DNA of 64,000 bases from Flaccisagitta enflata (GCA_965153355.1 OZ231128.1:13702001-13766000); one strand, 5' to 3'; positions 10,404-22,527 are shown, numbered from the stretch's first letter. A program made the numbers and translations. Notes: generated from the sequence alone by a model not told the origin.

Positions 10404-10640
10404 TTTTTAGTCGCGTGCTTCGCGACTCTACGCCCCGCTTTGTCGGTCCGTCCGTCGTGTCGGTCCGTGCGTCCTTCCATCCGTCCGTCAGTCCGTCCAT
10501 CCGTCACACTTTATTTTTTTGTTTTTTTTTTTTTTTTGCGGTCTTTGGCCTCACTGCTCCTGCCCAAATGATCAAGTGACCTCAAATACAGCCCCTGCCC
10601 ACCCGCACGCGACTGGGGCAGCCGTGTATCCGGCCTTGTT
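10404..10640 (-). mobile_element. Family A element, AGTCGCG subfamily, complete
   Basis: The minus-strand head AACAAGGCCGGATACACGGC leads to the box AGTCGCGTGCGGGTGGGCAGG, a second TTGGGCAGGAGC box, AAAGTGTGACGG and a tetranucleotide tract. The hairpin AGTCGCGAAGCACGCGACT closes it, ending CTAAAAA. The hairpin's other arm reads AGTCGCGTGC, matching the head box. Confidence 0.87.
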
Positions 10641-11050
10641 ACCACCAAAGAATGGCCGTTGGTGATAATGGACCGCGATGAAATTGAAGAAATGGACGAA
10701 AAAAAATGGTACAGTTGTACTTGTTTATAATAAAAGTACTCATTTCATCGTCTTTATAGTCACATGTTCATGCGACTCTAGGCCAATTGCCCCGTTAGTC
10801 GGTCTGTCGGACAGTTTCTTTATAATCATTTCTTGTTCATGTTTTTTTTTTTTTTTGAGTGTGTCGCGACGCGTCATTGATTCATCACCAGTCCACCACC
10901 ACCCACTCCCACGTCTACGTCGTCTACGGTCCTTGTTGGACGAATCCCTTTTTTTCCCCGTTTTCTTAGTTACGGCCTTGCGCATGGTTTTTGCTCGCTT
11001 ATCTTTTAGCTTCTTGCGGCGGTTTTAGTGTCAACAAACCATATACCTCT

Positions 11051-11311
11051 CGCGCCAGAGCAGTCTGACGAGAGAGAGATAGAGACATGAGAAAGAAAAG
11101 AAATTGAGGCAAGGAGAGAGACAAAGAAAATGAAGGAACCTTCGCGCCTGAGCTGTCTTATGAGATAGAGATAGAGACATGAGAAATAGAAGAAAATGAG
11201 ACAAAGATAGAGACAAAGAAAATGAAGGAACCTTCGCGCCTGAGCTGTCTTATGAGATAGAGATAGAGACATGGCAAATAAAAGAAAATTGAGACAAGGA
11301 TAGATAGATAC
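11051..11311. repeat. 92-bp tandem repeat, about 2.8 copies
   Basis: CGCGCC marks unit starts at 11051, 11143 and 11235, a constant 92-bp spacing. Each unit holds TGAGCTGTCTTATGAGATAG-type sequence and GACAAAGAAAATGAAGGAACC. Short frames in it are repeat read-through. Confidence 0.9.
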
Positions 11312-11552
11312 GATCTGTTAGTAACCGGGAGACGAATTTCCACGGTTCTCTCGACGATGTACACATTTTTCCTCTTCTCTTTTCAAAAGTTGATTGCTAT
11401 TTATATTGCTGCGGGAATAGGGCTAAATTACAACCCGGAGGCTATGGTTTGGCAAAACACTGCATACGGAAAAAGAGACTTTGAGAAAAAGGTTATATGG
11501 GCTTGGGTATGAATGCGTAGGAGTGATTTGTACATTTATGTTGGCTTGAGAG

Positions 11553-11737
<185 letters not shown>

Positions 11738-12124
11738 GCACAGACCACCAAATCCCACCCTGATGGGAAATAAGCCCCTAACGACACTTTATCCCGCTCA
11801 AGCCACCTACACAGACCACCACCAAATCCCCCTAAGTGTTTATGTGCCTCCTACCCCTCCCACCTCCAATTTCAGGTTTTTTTTTGTTCATTTCCATAAA
11901 ATAATTCTATTTCCTCTATTCATGGCAAAAAGAATGACAAAATCATAATCAAAAGAATTACATGGGTTGTCAAAAAAAATATTTGCTAAAGTTACAATAG
12001 TGGAATTGCTTACTTTTGTTTTCCGTAGTGATGCAGGCAGATCTGATATCCTTTTTCTTGAAAACAGTTCAAACTGCCTTATGCAAATTTCTTTGCATAG
12101 GACTAGAAACACTAAACAAGTGAT

Positions 12125-12175
12125 GCGGGGGTCACAATATTGTGGGGGATGGGTGGGTGAGGGCAGCCTGCCACC
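12125..12175 (+). mobile_element. Family A head fragment, CAATATTGT subfamily
   Basis: GCGGGGGTCACAATATTGTGG followed by ATGGGTGGGTGAGGGCAGCC resembles the head region of the 61885-62139 and 13685-13894 copies. The rest of the element is missing. Confidence 0.45.
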
Positions 12176-12239
12176 ATCCAAACTCAAGGACAACCTTAGA
12201 AATGCTTGATAACCTAAGCAAAACATTAAAACTACCTTA

Positions 12240-12700
12240 GTACCTAGCTACTTCAGGACAATTCAGCCAATGCAAAAACCATTGGAACATTTTTAGAAAA
12301 ACTATAGGAATACTGTAGGGCAAGTTGCCTAGCAACAGAACAACTCTTGGACAACTTGAAGATAACTTTAAGACAATTCTTGGACAAATCTAGGACAACC
12401 CCAGAACGAATAAGGCTACCTCTAGGACAACTAAAAAAAACTCAAGGACAATTCTGACAACTTTAGACATTCTTAAGACAACTAGGACAACTTTAGGATA
12501 ACAAAAACAACTCTAGTACAACTATTTGAGAGTTATAGAGCAACTTTTGGACAACTTTTGGACAACTTTAGGACACTTTTAAGACAACTTGAGGACAACT
12601 CTAGGACAAATCTAGGACATTTCTAGGACATCACAAGGACAATATAAGGACTCCTCATTGGCAACTTTAAGACAAGTCTACAACAACTACTGTAGGATAA
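12240..12700. repeat. Degenerate TTTAGGACAACT minisatellite
   Basis: Roughly 25-30 imperfect 10-12 bp units of type GGACAACTTT / CTAGGACAA. The flanks carry no family A head or tail that I can see. Confidence 0.8.
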
Positions 12701-13265
12701 GTCGATTAACCCAAGGAAATTCCAGGAAAACCCAAAGTTAATTTCCATATGAGTGATCCTTCCATATTCAAGGCTGAAAAGGATGCGAAATTTCTCCCTA
12801 ATCACTATTAGCTTTCAAAAGGCGCGCTCTTATTGCATTTATGCTCACCCAATGACATCAGTTTATGCTTGGCAAAAAAATACTTGATAAAGGAGAGGAA
12901 ATAACAAATATCTCTTAGGCTAATTTGTATAATTGGGTAAAACGAAATCAAGCTCGTTCTCAGCTTAAACTCAAAAGCGCAATTGCGCGCATTAGATCTA
13001 GCTCCGCATTCCGACTACGGAGGATTAGGAGCTACCGCCAATGCGCAAAACGCGCAACTCTAGAAAACCGGTGAACTTTTGTGAATCTCTATATTTTCTA
13101 TGTATTTTACATAATGTTTTTATCATTATTTATATACTAAACACAATTTCGAAATGATTTTTTTTGCAGATATGAACCAAACAGGGTTAGTAGAAGTGGA
13201 AAACAGCACTATTGTAGTAGGTTTTAAATAGTCGTATCCATTACTTATTTCCCATCATGGCTCTC

Positions 13266-13330
13266 TGTGCAGAGACAGAGAGAGACAGAGAGAGACAGAG
13301 AGAGACAGAGAGAGAGAGGGAGAGAGAGAG
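13266..13330. repeat. (GACAGAGA)n microsatellite
   Basis: Imperfect GACAGAGAGA units, then GAGAGG. Confidence 0.85.
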
Positions 13331-13684
13331 AAACTTAAAGAGAAAGAAAGAGACGGACAGACTGATACAGAGTCAGAGATATGGAGAAGAAGGGTATGAG
13401 AGAGAAAACAAGTCCGGATACATGGCAGCCCTAGTCACGTGTGGCTGGGCCCCGTGCAGGGGCCCGTGATATGGGAGGCCAGACTCCTCTAAGGGGGAGG
13501 AGCAACGCCAAAAACACGTAAAATCGACAAATGCGACCGAAGGATGGATGGACACGTGGTGGCAGCGGATTGACAATCTAAGTGCCAACGGACTTATGAT
13601 CTCTCAAACAGGTTGTTAATGTTATTGAGCTCAGCCTCCTCGATCGATTGCAATTACAATACTTTTTTGCACCTCGTACCTTTT

Positions 13685-13894
13685 CAGTTGCCTCTATAAG
13701 AGGCTTTGTCCGTCGGTCCGTCCGTCGGTCCGTCCGTGAACACGAGTCGAAAAGTGGGAAGACGAGCGTTTTAGAAGCTTTTTGTGTATGTGTCTGTGTT
13801 GGAAAGAGTGTTGGGTGAGGTGTTGAGTGTTGACGGGAGTTGGCTGCCCCTGGCCACCCGTCCGCAACAATATTGTGACCCCGCGTCACTTGTT
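13685..13894 (-). mobile_element. Family A element, CAATATTGTTGCGGAC subfamily
   Basis: The minus-strand head AACAAGTGACGCGGGGTCAC is followed by AATATTGTTGCGGACGGGTGG, a C/A-rich interior, a CTTTTCGACTCGTGTTCACG block, a GACGGACC tract and AAAGCCTCTTATAGAGG. The last hairpin arm is damaged. The AACAAG start links it to the AACAAGGCC-headed copies. Confidence 0.75.
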
Positions 13895-14286
13895 AATAAC
13901 CATCTCAGATAATCATCTCGGACAAGCCCCTAGCTTTTTCCTGGCTGATTGTAAACAAACGAAAAACTAGCTTAGCGCGTTTTTGCGCGTACTGTGTTCT
14001 GACTCGAAAAGTTGAAAACGAAGAAAATATCTTTCGTTTTTGTCCCTTTCGTTCGGTAATAATTGTCATATTCAGCTTAAATGAATTCGTCATGTTATAA
14101 TTGTTCAAAAGATAGAACTTATCAACTGATGATTTTTATGTATAAAAAAGGCATCCAATCATGAATAGCAAAGTCCGTGAGGATAAAAAATGCATCTGTT
14201 GCATTACAAAAATATGTGAGAGAGCGAGAAATGATTTAATTCGTGTGAATTGTTCAATAACGTTGGCGTCGCGCGTCCTATCAAGA

Positions 14287-14560
14287 AACAAGGCCAAGTA
14301 GGCCAACGATGCGTCCTCTTTGAATGAAAGTTTTTTATGAATGAAGGTTTTTTATAAATGAATGAATGTTTTTATGAATGAATGAATGCTTTAATGAATG
14401 AATTATTCAATGTATGCTACTTTTACTGAGTTGGTACAGATTTTCTGATGAAAAAATGCAAGATTCTGATGCTTTTTACGAATGCGTTACAGACCGACAG
14501 ACCAACAGACCGACCAACGGACACCGCCTATTATAGAGAAGCGAGGACGCATCTGAAAAA
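14287..14560 (+). mobile_element. Family A element, GATGCGTCCTC subfamily, complete
   Basis: Head AACAAGGCCAAGTAGGCCAA, then GATGCGTCCTCTTTGAATGA, an ATGAATGA tetranucleotide interior, GAATGCGTTACAGACC, a GACC tract and the hairpin AGAAGCGAGGACGCATCT, ending CTGAAAAA. The hairpin's reverse complement contains GATGCGTCCTC, 11 nt identical to the head box. Confidence 0.85.
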
Positions 14561-14732
14561 TTCAAATGAGGAAAAACGGAAATCTCTCGGTAAAAAGTAT
14601 CCTAAGACGCCGTTCAGTAGTCGAATTCCGCCCGCTCTTCCAAAGGCAAAGCTTCGAGAGCCGCGTCCAGTGCTTCTCTCAACCGGTCTTCTTCACCTGA
14701 AGCAAACGAAGCAGTAACAGTTCTAGTATCGT

Positions 14733-14879
14733 TTTTTAGTCGCGGACACGCGACTCTACACCTTGGCGTGTCGGTCGGTAGGTCGGTACATAACAAATAT
14801 TTCTGAATTTTGAGCGGTTTTTGCATTACGGCCCCTGCCCAACCATCTACGACTGTCCTGCCGTGTATCCGGCCTTGTT
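14733..14879 (-). mobile_element. Family A element, AGTCGCGGAC subfamily
   Basis: The minus-strand head AACAAGGCCGGATACACGGC leads to CAGTCGTAGATGGTTGGGC, ATGCAAAAACCGCTC, a short GACC tract and hairpin AGTCGCGTGTCCGCGACT, ending CTAAAAA. Related copies are at 22528-22688, 25061-25182 and 27396-27550. Confidence 0.82.
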
Positions 14880-14904
14880 TTATAAGTTTCTAGATCTGCT
14901 TGTC

Positions 14905-14975
14905 TGTCGCTCTCTGTCTGTCTCTCTCTGTCTCTCTGTCTCTCTGTCTCTCTCTGTCTCTCTCTCTCTCTCTCT
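14905..14975. repeat. (TCTG/TCTC)n pyrimidine microsatellite
   Basis: CTCTCTGTCTCTCTGTC imperfect array directly downstream of a family A head. Confidence 0.9.
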
Positions 14976-15488
14976 GCACTTCGGCCCTTTTTTTTCTTGT
15001 TTTTGGAGGAAATTTATTCCTGTCTCAATGTTGATACCTGCAACCTCCACGGCGCCGTTATTGTCATCATCATCCGACTGCACTTACGTTGACTCGTTGA
15101 CGCCCTCGAGACCTCTGTAAAACCAAAAGAGCCCACTTGCTGCTATGCATAGAACCGCTTCAGAATCGTGACAGTTTTTCGTCTTCTTGGAAATCCGAGG
15201 TCGTTTGAGCTAAGGCAGAAACGAGGAAGTATGGGAGTAGGTGTTTATCACTTTTTGGTCTATTTTATGCAATGTAGTAGTTTGGTTAGAATCCAACTGT
15301 TGGCGTTAGCAAATTGCTATGCCCTGATCAAATGCCCTACTCGTACACAGCCTCTCCCTATCTACCACTGGTTGCTCAAGTGAGGCAGCTCAGTCTTAGC
15401 TTCTTCTCTGCCCCTGCCCATCAAGAAAAGGGAAGTCTTTCATTCGACTTTGTCACGCCCAGTACCTACCACATCATCCCCGGCCCTA

Positions 15489-15944
15489 ATTTTTGAGCGG
15501 GCCCGCGGGCACGAGGCCCGCATTTTTTCTGTGGGGCCCGCAACCTTTTCTCACTGCGGGTCCGATGGGCCCGCTGGTATTTGGTTCACCATTTTTCATT
15601 AATCCTGATATGGTATATTGATTTTTTTGTATCACTAATATTTTTTTCTTTTTTTGTTTCTTTTTTTGTTTCTTTTTTTTTTTGTTTCTTTTTTCTTTCT
15701 TTTTTCTTTCTTCCCTCTATTTCTTTTTTTTTTTGTTTTTGATTTTTTTTTTGTGGCATCCCTCCTGTTGAATACGGAGGTCCCCCATCAAGTTCCTCAG
15801 TCTCCAAATCAGGCCCCGCAAAATACATTTTACCATTGGAGGGGTTTTTTTTTACTTCTTTCCTTCCTTCCTGTTTTTCTATCTTCTTTTCGTTCTCTCT
15901 TCCATTCTTTTTTTCTTTCCTCTTCCTTTTCTCTCTTCTTTCTT

Positions 15945-16001
<57 letters not shown>

Positions 16002-16086
16002 ACAGAAGTTTTGTCGGCCCCGCTGTTTTTCTATCGGGCCCGCAAGATTAGACGGGAGTGGGTCCGACTGGCCTGCTCAAAAAAAT
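15489..16086. mobile_element. Candidate element with GAGCGGGCC inverted ends around a pyrimidine tract
   Basis: TTTTTGAGCGGGCCCGCGGG at the left faces GGTCCGACTGGCCTGCTCAAAAA at the right. GGGCCCGCA-type subterminal motifs occur at both ends (15500-15560 and 16010-16070). The interior is a long T/C-rich tract with (TC)n. The ends and GC-rich subterminal repeats recall hAT-type elements, but I see no target duplication. Confidence 0.5.
15951..15999. repeat. (TC)n microsatellite
   Basis: Pure TC run inside the pyrimidine tract. Confidence 0.97.
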
Positions 16087-16284
16087 CACTAAGATCAGGA
16101 CTGAATGAATCATCCCTGCCCCAATTTTCGACAATTCTAACGCCTGTCAAAAAAAATGCTTCAATATTATCTCAGTAAAAAGAGTTATTCAGTAAAAAAA
16201 AATATCTCTACATCAGTATTAATTTTAGGGTCTTTTTTAATATTTAAACATACAAAAAGATTTCATAAATTTGATTTGTAAAAA

Positions 16285-16786
16285 AACAAGGTCAACAAAC
16301 CTTAGTCGCGTGGTAATTAAGGTAATTAAGGTAATTAAGATAATAAAGGTAATGAAGGCAATTAAGGTAAGAAAGGTAATGAAGGTAATAAAGGTTATGA
16401 AGGTAAAGGTAATAAAGGTACAGGTACCTAAAGTACCCTTACCTAAAGTACCTAGAGTACCCTTAAGTACCCTAAACAACCCTGAAGTACTCTAAATTAA
16501 CCAGAAGTACCTAATGTACCCTAAAGTACCCTAAAGTACCTAGTGTACCCTAGAGTACTCTAAAGTACCCAAAAGTACCTAAAGTACCCAAAAGTACCTA
16601 AAGTAACCTATAGTACCCTAAAATACCCATAGTGCCCTATAGTACCCTCAAGTACCCTAAAACACTATAAAGTACTCTAAAGTACCTTTAAAATGAAGGT
16701 TTAGGCTATAATTAAAAAATGTTACCGACCGACCGACCAACAGACCGACATAGCGGCTTCTAGAGTCGCGTTCACGCGACTAAAAA
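16285..16786 (+). mobile_element. Family A element carrying GGTAATTAA and TAAAGTACCC minisatellites
   Basis: Head AACAAGGTCAACAAACCTTA, box AGTCGCGTGG, about 100 bp of 9-bp AAGGTAATT repeats, about 270 bp of 10-bp TAAAGTACCC repeats, GTTACCGACCGACC and the hairpin AGTCGCGTTCACGCGACT, ending CTAAAAA. It has the same scaffold as the 3354 and 43255 copies but an unrelated minisatellite. Confidence 0.85.
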
Positions 16787-16838
16787 TATACACCAAAACA
16801 TTCTTTCATTAGAAAAAAATGTGCAGTAACAGTAAGTG

Positions 16839-16995
16839 AACAAGGCCGGAGACACAGCCAATTCCAGTTGCGGACGGGTGGGCAGGGGCGGAAATGCGTG
16901 TTTTCTCACTTTTCGACTCGTGTTCACAGACGGACGGGCCAATGGATGGACGGACGGACAATGGCTCTTATAGGAGTTGCGTGTACGCAACTAAA
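16839..16995 (+). mobile_element. Family A element, AGTTGCG subfamily, complete
   Basis: Head AACAAGGCCGGAGACACAGC, box AGTTGCGGACGGGTGGGCAGG, GCGTGTTTTCTCACTTTTCG, ACTCGTGTTCACAGACGG, a short tetranucleotide tract, CTCTTATAGG and hairpin AGTTGCGTGTACGCAACT, ending CTAAAG. It lies about 50 bp after the preceding copy in the same orientation. Confidence 0.85.
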
Positions 16996-17335
16996 GATAC
17001 TTAACCTTTAAGTGATGCGTACAACAATTCATTTAATTTAAAACACACAAAATTATCTGAATCATATAAAAAGTTATCTTTTTATTGCACAGACGCTAAA
17101 GCCCCTAACAAAACAGTGTGTAACCTCAATTTGCTATATAAATGTCCATCAAATGTACCTGATCAAATAGAGAAACAATGGTAGATAAGTGGGTCAAGAT
17201 GTTGCGTCTGAGCGTGACGCAGCCGACAGATCAATAGACTGACGGACAAAGCTTAAGATTTATATTGGAGTGCCCAAAAACTTTTAAAAAAGTAGTTTCG
17301 TACCAGAAAAGCTTCTCCCTCGTGGTCTGCGCTAG

Positions 17336-17590
17336 ATACTTCATCGTTGGCGGATATCTGAAATTCGTATGAAGGACGTAAGACATCGGGGCAATTTCCA
17401 TCTCGTGTTCATTGACGAAACTTTCGGCGTAAAGCGCGGGGTCGGCATTGGGGACAAAATGATGGGTGCGAAGGATGTAATCATTGTCCTCTTAGCTTCG
17501 ATGTCTGAATACCACGATTTAACGGCAGGATGCGCAGTCATCAAACTCCGGAAAGTCGCCAAACGATTGTACTGTGTCTTCGAATACTGA
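17336..17590 (+). other. Unrecognised open frame of normal composition
   Basis: A frame open from about 17336, with a possible ATG at 17369, encodes about 73-84 residues of balanced composition including VFIDETFG. The FIDE-type string faintly recalls the second catalytic block of IS630/Tc1-type transposases, but spacing and flanking residues do not support that. The opposite strand is also open. It may be a decayed transposon fragment or chance. Confidence 0.2.
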
Positions 17591-17662
17591 GCTTGTCAGA
17601 TCTGAGAGAATTATTACAGAACGAAGACCAAATTTGACCAGCAAATGTCTACTAATTTCGAG

Positions 17663-17765
<103 letters not shown>

Positions 17766-17889
17766 GACTTTCGCGTTTTTAATTCAAAACGGGCGTCGAG
17801 GATGTACAGACCGATGGATGGCGGACTAACAAATGATTGGACAGACAGACAGACGATTTAAGCTTTTCAAGCAGTTGCCATGGTGCATT

Positions 17890-18990
17890 TAAATGCGATT
17901 AAGAGCCTCATCTTCGCGGTAAGAAATTTTGCTCTAGCTGCGAATGACATTTGACATATCTTTTCTTTTACCCACCAATAATTTCGCTTGTATCCGCAAC
18001 AGTTCCGGCAATACACATATTAACGACAACATTCGCAAAGAGTTTCTCTGCTTCGCTGAGAAAAAAAAATCATTGACGAAATAATTTCGAGCTGCTTTCC
18101 TGAATTGAGCTCGATAAATGCTGTTCGGATGCTCAACTTCTTTGGATATGTTTTCTTTCAGATGTGAACCTCGCTCTTTCAATTGCTTGGTTCACTTTCT
18201 TCATTTCCGGTCCTGGCGTTGGAATACTCAAAATACTTGCCTGAATGGGCTATCCAAAAGAACTACCTTATTAATGATATTTTCCCCAACATCAGTTACC
18301 ACTCCCTCACATTAGTATTTTTTCCATACTTGAGACGTTAGGGGCTAAGACGACTTTATGAGATTAGAGTGAATATCAATTTCATAGAGAATTTCGACCT
18401 CACAACCTTTGCCAGACCAAAATGGCAAAAGGTTCTTAAAGATATAAGATATATGGGAAAGTGCGGGACAGACCGATAGAGAGGAAAATGGGACAGAAAG
18501 GTTGGGAAGAGTGAGGGACTGACTGATACAGGAAAGTGCAGGGACTGACAGATACTGAAAAGTACAGATTCAGTGCGGTACAGATGGATAGAGGAGAGTG
18601 CGGAACAGACCTATACAGGAGAGTGACGGACATACAGATAAAGCAATGTGGTACAGATAGATGGAGTAGAGGGAGGGAGAAGAGGGTGAGGGATAGATAG
18701 ATGCACCTTCTTACCGGACACTCCGCTACCAAAACAATGTTTGAATGTTATGAAAATGAAAACATGGCTTGCTCAAAAGCAAATCATTGTGCGAAGCTTG
18801 CTGCGAATTGAATTTATATACTACACCGTAATTACGCGTTTAAAAGATGTTGAAGTGTGTTGTGATTCCTTCAAAGCGGCAGCGCATTACAATTATTACC
18901 ACACATAAGTGCCTTATTCACTAATGGAGACGTACATGCGCATTCGTGAATAAAACATTTCTGATCAATTATCACTGCGGACGTTATGGC
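17890..18990. other. Unassigned sequence
   Basis: Non-simple sequence with short open frames on both strands around 17934-18315 that match nothing I know. From about 18450 to 18700 there are loose GGACAGACAGATA-type motifs. No RNA gene or splice-supported exon could be made out. Confidence 0.35.
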
Positions 18991-18992
18991 CG

Positions 18993-19132
18993 AGAAGGCC
19001 GGATACACGGCTACCTTAGTCGCGTGCGGGTGGGCAGGGGCGGCCAAAAAAAAAAGCAAAGTATGACGGACCCATCGACCGACAGACAGACGGACAGAGC
19101 GGGTTGTAGAGTCGCGTGCACGCGACTAGAAA
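18993..19132 (+). mobile_element. Family A element, AGTCGCG subfamily, short form
   Basis: GAGAAGGCCGGATACACGGC replaces the usual AACAAGG start. It continues with AGTCGCGTGCGGGTGGGCAGG, a short A-run, AAAGTATGACGGACC, a tetranucleotide tract, GCGGGTTGTAG and the perfect palindrome AGTCGCGTGCACGCGACT, ending CTAGAAA. Confidence 0.8.
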
Positions 19133-19178
19133 TTGTTAAATTACCAGTGCTGCTACATTCTGTTTTCCGTCTTCTCGC

Positions 19179-19425
19179 TTTAGTTGCGTCCTCGCATCTC
19201 TATAGGAGGTCATGTTCGTTGGCCTGTCTGTCCGTCGGTCATGCTAACCTTAAAAACCTCAAAATACACAATTTTTCCAACAGCAAACATAAATGATTCA
19301 TTAATTAAATCAATCATCCACTCATAAATGAGGCTCATTCATAAAAACATTCATTTGTCCCATGCAATTATTCACAAATAACTTCCATTCAAAGAGGACG
19401 CATAGTTGGCATACTTGGCCTTGTT
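19179..19425 (-). mobile_element. Family A element, GCGTCCTC subfamily, complete
   Basis: The minus-strand head AACAAGGCCAAGTATGCCAA leads to TATGCGTCCTCTTTGAATGG, ATTCATT-type sequence, a GACC/GACA tract and hairpin AGATGCGAGGACGCAACT. Its other arm, AGTTGCGTCCTC, shares TGCGTCCTC with the head box. It is a close relative of the 14287 copy. Confidence 0.8.
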
Positions 19426-19429
19426 GCCT

Positions 19430-19548
19430 TTTCCTCCTCTTCCTCCTCCTCCTCCCAACTTCTCGCCAACCCCATCTACGCACCCTCCAACGCGGGCCAA
19501 ACCCCCCCCCCCACCCCCCCCTCTCCTCTCCCTCCCAAGTCCCTCGGG
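19430..19548. repeat. C-rich low-complexity tract
   Basis: TCCTCC repeats, then poly-C with A/T breaks. Predicted frames are compositional artefacts. Confidence 0.8.
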
Positions 19549-19603
19549 CCGTGGGGTCAGGACTCGTTGAAGCAAAGAAACTCAGCACTTGTACGGCAAA
19601 CTG

Positions 19604-19610
<7 letters not shown>

Positions 19611-19695
<85 letters not shown>

Positions 19696-19745
19696 CTGAA
19701 TAGAGCGAGAGCAAAAGTCACACCACTGTCTGTTTCCTGCAAAAT

Positions 19746-19798
<53 letters not shown>
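19611..19798. repeat. (GA)n followed by (CT)n, inverted microsatellite pair
   Basis: About 42 GA units to 19696, 52 bp of unique sequence, then about 25 CT units from 19749. The two runs are mutually complementary and could form a hairpin. Confidence 0.95.
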
Positions 19799-19806
<8 letters not shown>

Positions 19807-19809
19807 GAA

Positions 19810-20400
19810 AAATGTCTAGATTACCTGAACATGATACCTGATGAGCTATCTATTGAGATGTGCGTAAAAATCACTTTGCTGGGAAGTGAAATAATCATGC
19901 GTTCTCTCTTGGCAAGAAAGTGGTGTGGATGCGTCTGCTGATTTCCTGATACCTATTAGACTACCTGCTTCTGTGGACTACCATGGTGCTTCTGTTTGAT
20001 CCTGCCACATAAATGTTGTTACTGGAACTCTGGAAGTGCCAATACTGCTGGAGGATCCTTGAATTTATATATTCTTGATATGGAATTGCCAATATGGCCA
20101 TGCTTGATCCAATGTTGCTAGACCCTTGCGACGGAGCATTTTTGCCACAATTTCGACGCGATTTCGACGCGCCTCCTAATCGCCACGCGACTTCCGTTTC
20201 CGGTTGGCGCTAAAACCGCGGTTTCCGGTTACTTCTTTCCGGTTTTTCAGGCACTTAACACTTGTTGCTTCTGGTGCAGTTTAGACAAAACGTGTAATGT
20301 TACATGAGTCAATTTGATTTATCCATTTCAAAAAAATTCTTAGTTCTTGATTCATTTAAACCAGCATGATTTGGCCCATATACGAGCCTTGTGGATTAAG
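19810..20400. other. Unassigned sequence
   Basis: Unique-looking sequence with a GC-richer patch at 20120-20250 containing TTTCGACGCGATTTCGACGC and TTTCCGGTT repeats. No gene recognised. Confidence 0.35.
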
Positions 20401-20411
20401 AATTGGTGATG

Positions 20412-20533
20412 AAAATGAATGAATGAATGAATGAATGAATGAATGAATGAATGAATGAATGAATGTATGAATGAATGAGTGAGTGAATTAATGAACAAAT
20501 GAGTGAATGAATGAATGAGAGAATGAATGAATA
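20412..20533. repeat. (AATG)n microsatellite
   Basis: Pure GAATGAAT to about 20465, then imperfect units. Confidence 0.96.
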
Positions 20534-20657
20534 TATCACAGTGCAAACGAATACAAAATTTGACAAGTCAAAACGATTTATACGATATTTTTTATTTTGT
20601 ATATTCAAAGATTTCTTATTGAGATAAAGGATTTGTGGTTGGTAATCATCAATTTTT

Positions 20658-20931
20658 TGCATAGGAAAACGTTTTTCTGTACCATGTGCTTAGGAAATTT
20701 GAGAAAAAAAGATGCGAAATTGATGGATTTTTAATAAAAATTGATTCTTGTGCATTGACATGTCTCGCGTAAAAAAACGAATCTGTCTCTGAATCCAAAA
20801 TTTTGCATTTTGAAAAACATGGCATCAGTCTAAACACTTTTAAGAAACAGGCCATGTGTTTAGAAATGCAAAATTTTGCATTCAGAGACAGATTCGGTTT
20901 TTTACGTGGCAACATCTCATGTTTTCCGTGC
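20658..20931. mobile_element. MITE family F, copy 1
   Basis: Inner inverted repeat: CGAATCTGTCTCTGAATCC at about 20779 faces CATTCAGAGACAGATTCGG at about 20878, extended by AAATTTTGCATTT/AAATGCAAAATTT. The outer GCATAGGAAAAC and GTTTTCCGTGC may be the true ends. The central ACATGGC...TCTAAACACTTTTAAGAAAC...GGCCATGTG matches the copy at 50406-50545. Confidence 0.7.
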
Positions 20932-21219
20932 AATTCTTTTTAAAGAATTCTGTTGTTTCACTAAGTATGCTGCTACTTTACCGATGCGAGATCAATACCA
21001 TTGGTCAGTTAACCATTTTTTTATTAATTTAGGGCGTATTAAGCATGCATAAGACTTTAGTTTTTGTTATATTTCCGCTGCATAGCAGCGTATTCCATCA
21101 CAGAACAGAACAATTTGTCAAATTTGACGCTGTTCTGCACCACGACATATGTGAAGGCGGAAAACATTATGTTGATGCTTATTCTTTGCTCCTTAAAAGA
21201 AAAAAAAAATTTTATATGT

Positions 21220-21255
21220 AAAAAAGATAAGTTATTAAAATAACTTATCTTTTTT
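21220..21255. repeat. Perfect 17-bp inverted repeat with 2-nt loop
   Basis: AAAAAAGATAAGTTATT at 21220-21236 is followed by AA and its exact reverse complement at 21239-21255. In DNA it could extrude as a cruciform. The T-run end resembles a hairpin terminator, but that is a bacterial signal with no expected role here. Confidence 0.85.
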
Positions 21256-21370
21256 GCCATAGCATCAGAAAACAACCAATGATAACTGATAACTATACTC
21301 TACTTATTTTGTGATTTTGGTATGAAATGGAAGAATGGCATGTATCAATTTATCCCCATAGAAAAAAAAA

Positions 21371-21660
<290 letters not shown>

Positions 21661-21769
21661 AACAAGATGAATGACTGAGAACACCTGGCCATGAAAATCG
21701 AAAATGAAGTCGCGGACCATGAGAGAGAAACCAATGGACTAACTGACCCTGGAACCTAGTATTTGGCGT

Positions 21770-21773
<4 letters not shown>

Positions 21774-21840
<67 letters not shown>
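21774..21840. repeat. (GA)n microsatellite
   Basis: About 33 GA units. Confidence 0.97.
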
Positions 21841-21844
<4 letters not shown>

Positions 21845-22251
21845 ATGGCATATTGGCAAGTGGGTTGGTAGAGACAGGCAAATAACCGATTGTTGGCGGT
21901 TTTAAAGATACAAAACCTGTCATCGATTAGTAAGACAAAATTGTCATCCGATTGTACTTTTCGATTAACTCGCGCGGCTCTAAATGTTGCTGCTTTTGAT
22001 GCCTGTGGACCATGCCTCTTGAAACAATGCCTAAATTACATATTTTTTTTTACTGGTGTTGCTGTTACGGCCCAATTTTTTTTGTTCAAATTTTGCCCTT
22101 GTTGGATTACATATGAAGTGGACTACATGACCCAAAACCTCATCATTATTAAAGAAAACCAAAAAAATCTGAAAAGCCCTTAGCTTAGGATTAGGTCAAT
22201 CCTTGGCTATCAGTCTAATTCTACTGAGACAGTTGGATCTTGTGCAAGTAT

Positions 22252-22253
<2 letters not shown>

Positions 22254-22296
<43 letters not shown>
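22254..22296. repeat. (CT)n microsatellite
   Basis: About 21 CT units. Confidence 0.97.
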
Positions 22297-22300
<4 letters not shown>

Positions 22301-22527
22301 CATTTTTAGAAATGTTCTCAGCCGTTTTTAGGGCAACAGAAAAATCTGCATTTTCACAGCAAGACACGAAACGCAACACTACTCATGTTCTGATGTTGTT
22401 GATGGGCAGGGGCAGTTTTCAAAGTAACCCCATTGTTACAGGATTTTATCAACGCATGGGCAAGCGCAATTCAAATTAATGTGAAGTCACTGAAAGAAAC
22501 TAGTGTCCATAGAGCAACCAAGGTCAG

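Noticed and set aside
17336-17590. Transposase remnant with a FIDE motif
   Set aside because: The following residues do not fit the expected motif spacing and nothing upstream or downstream extends it, so it was kept only as an unrecognised frame.
21220-21255. Rho-independent terminator
   Set aside because: The stem-loop with T-run is AT-only, with a 2-nt loop, and the window is eukaryotic.
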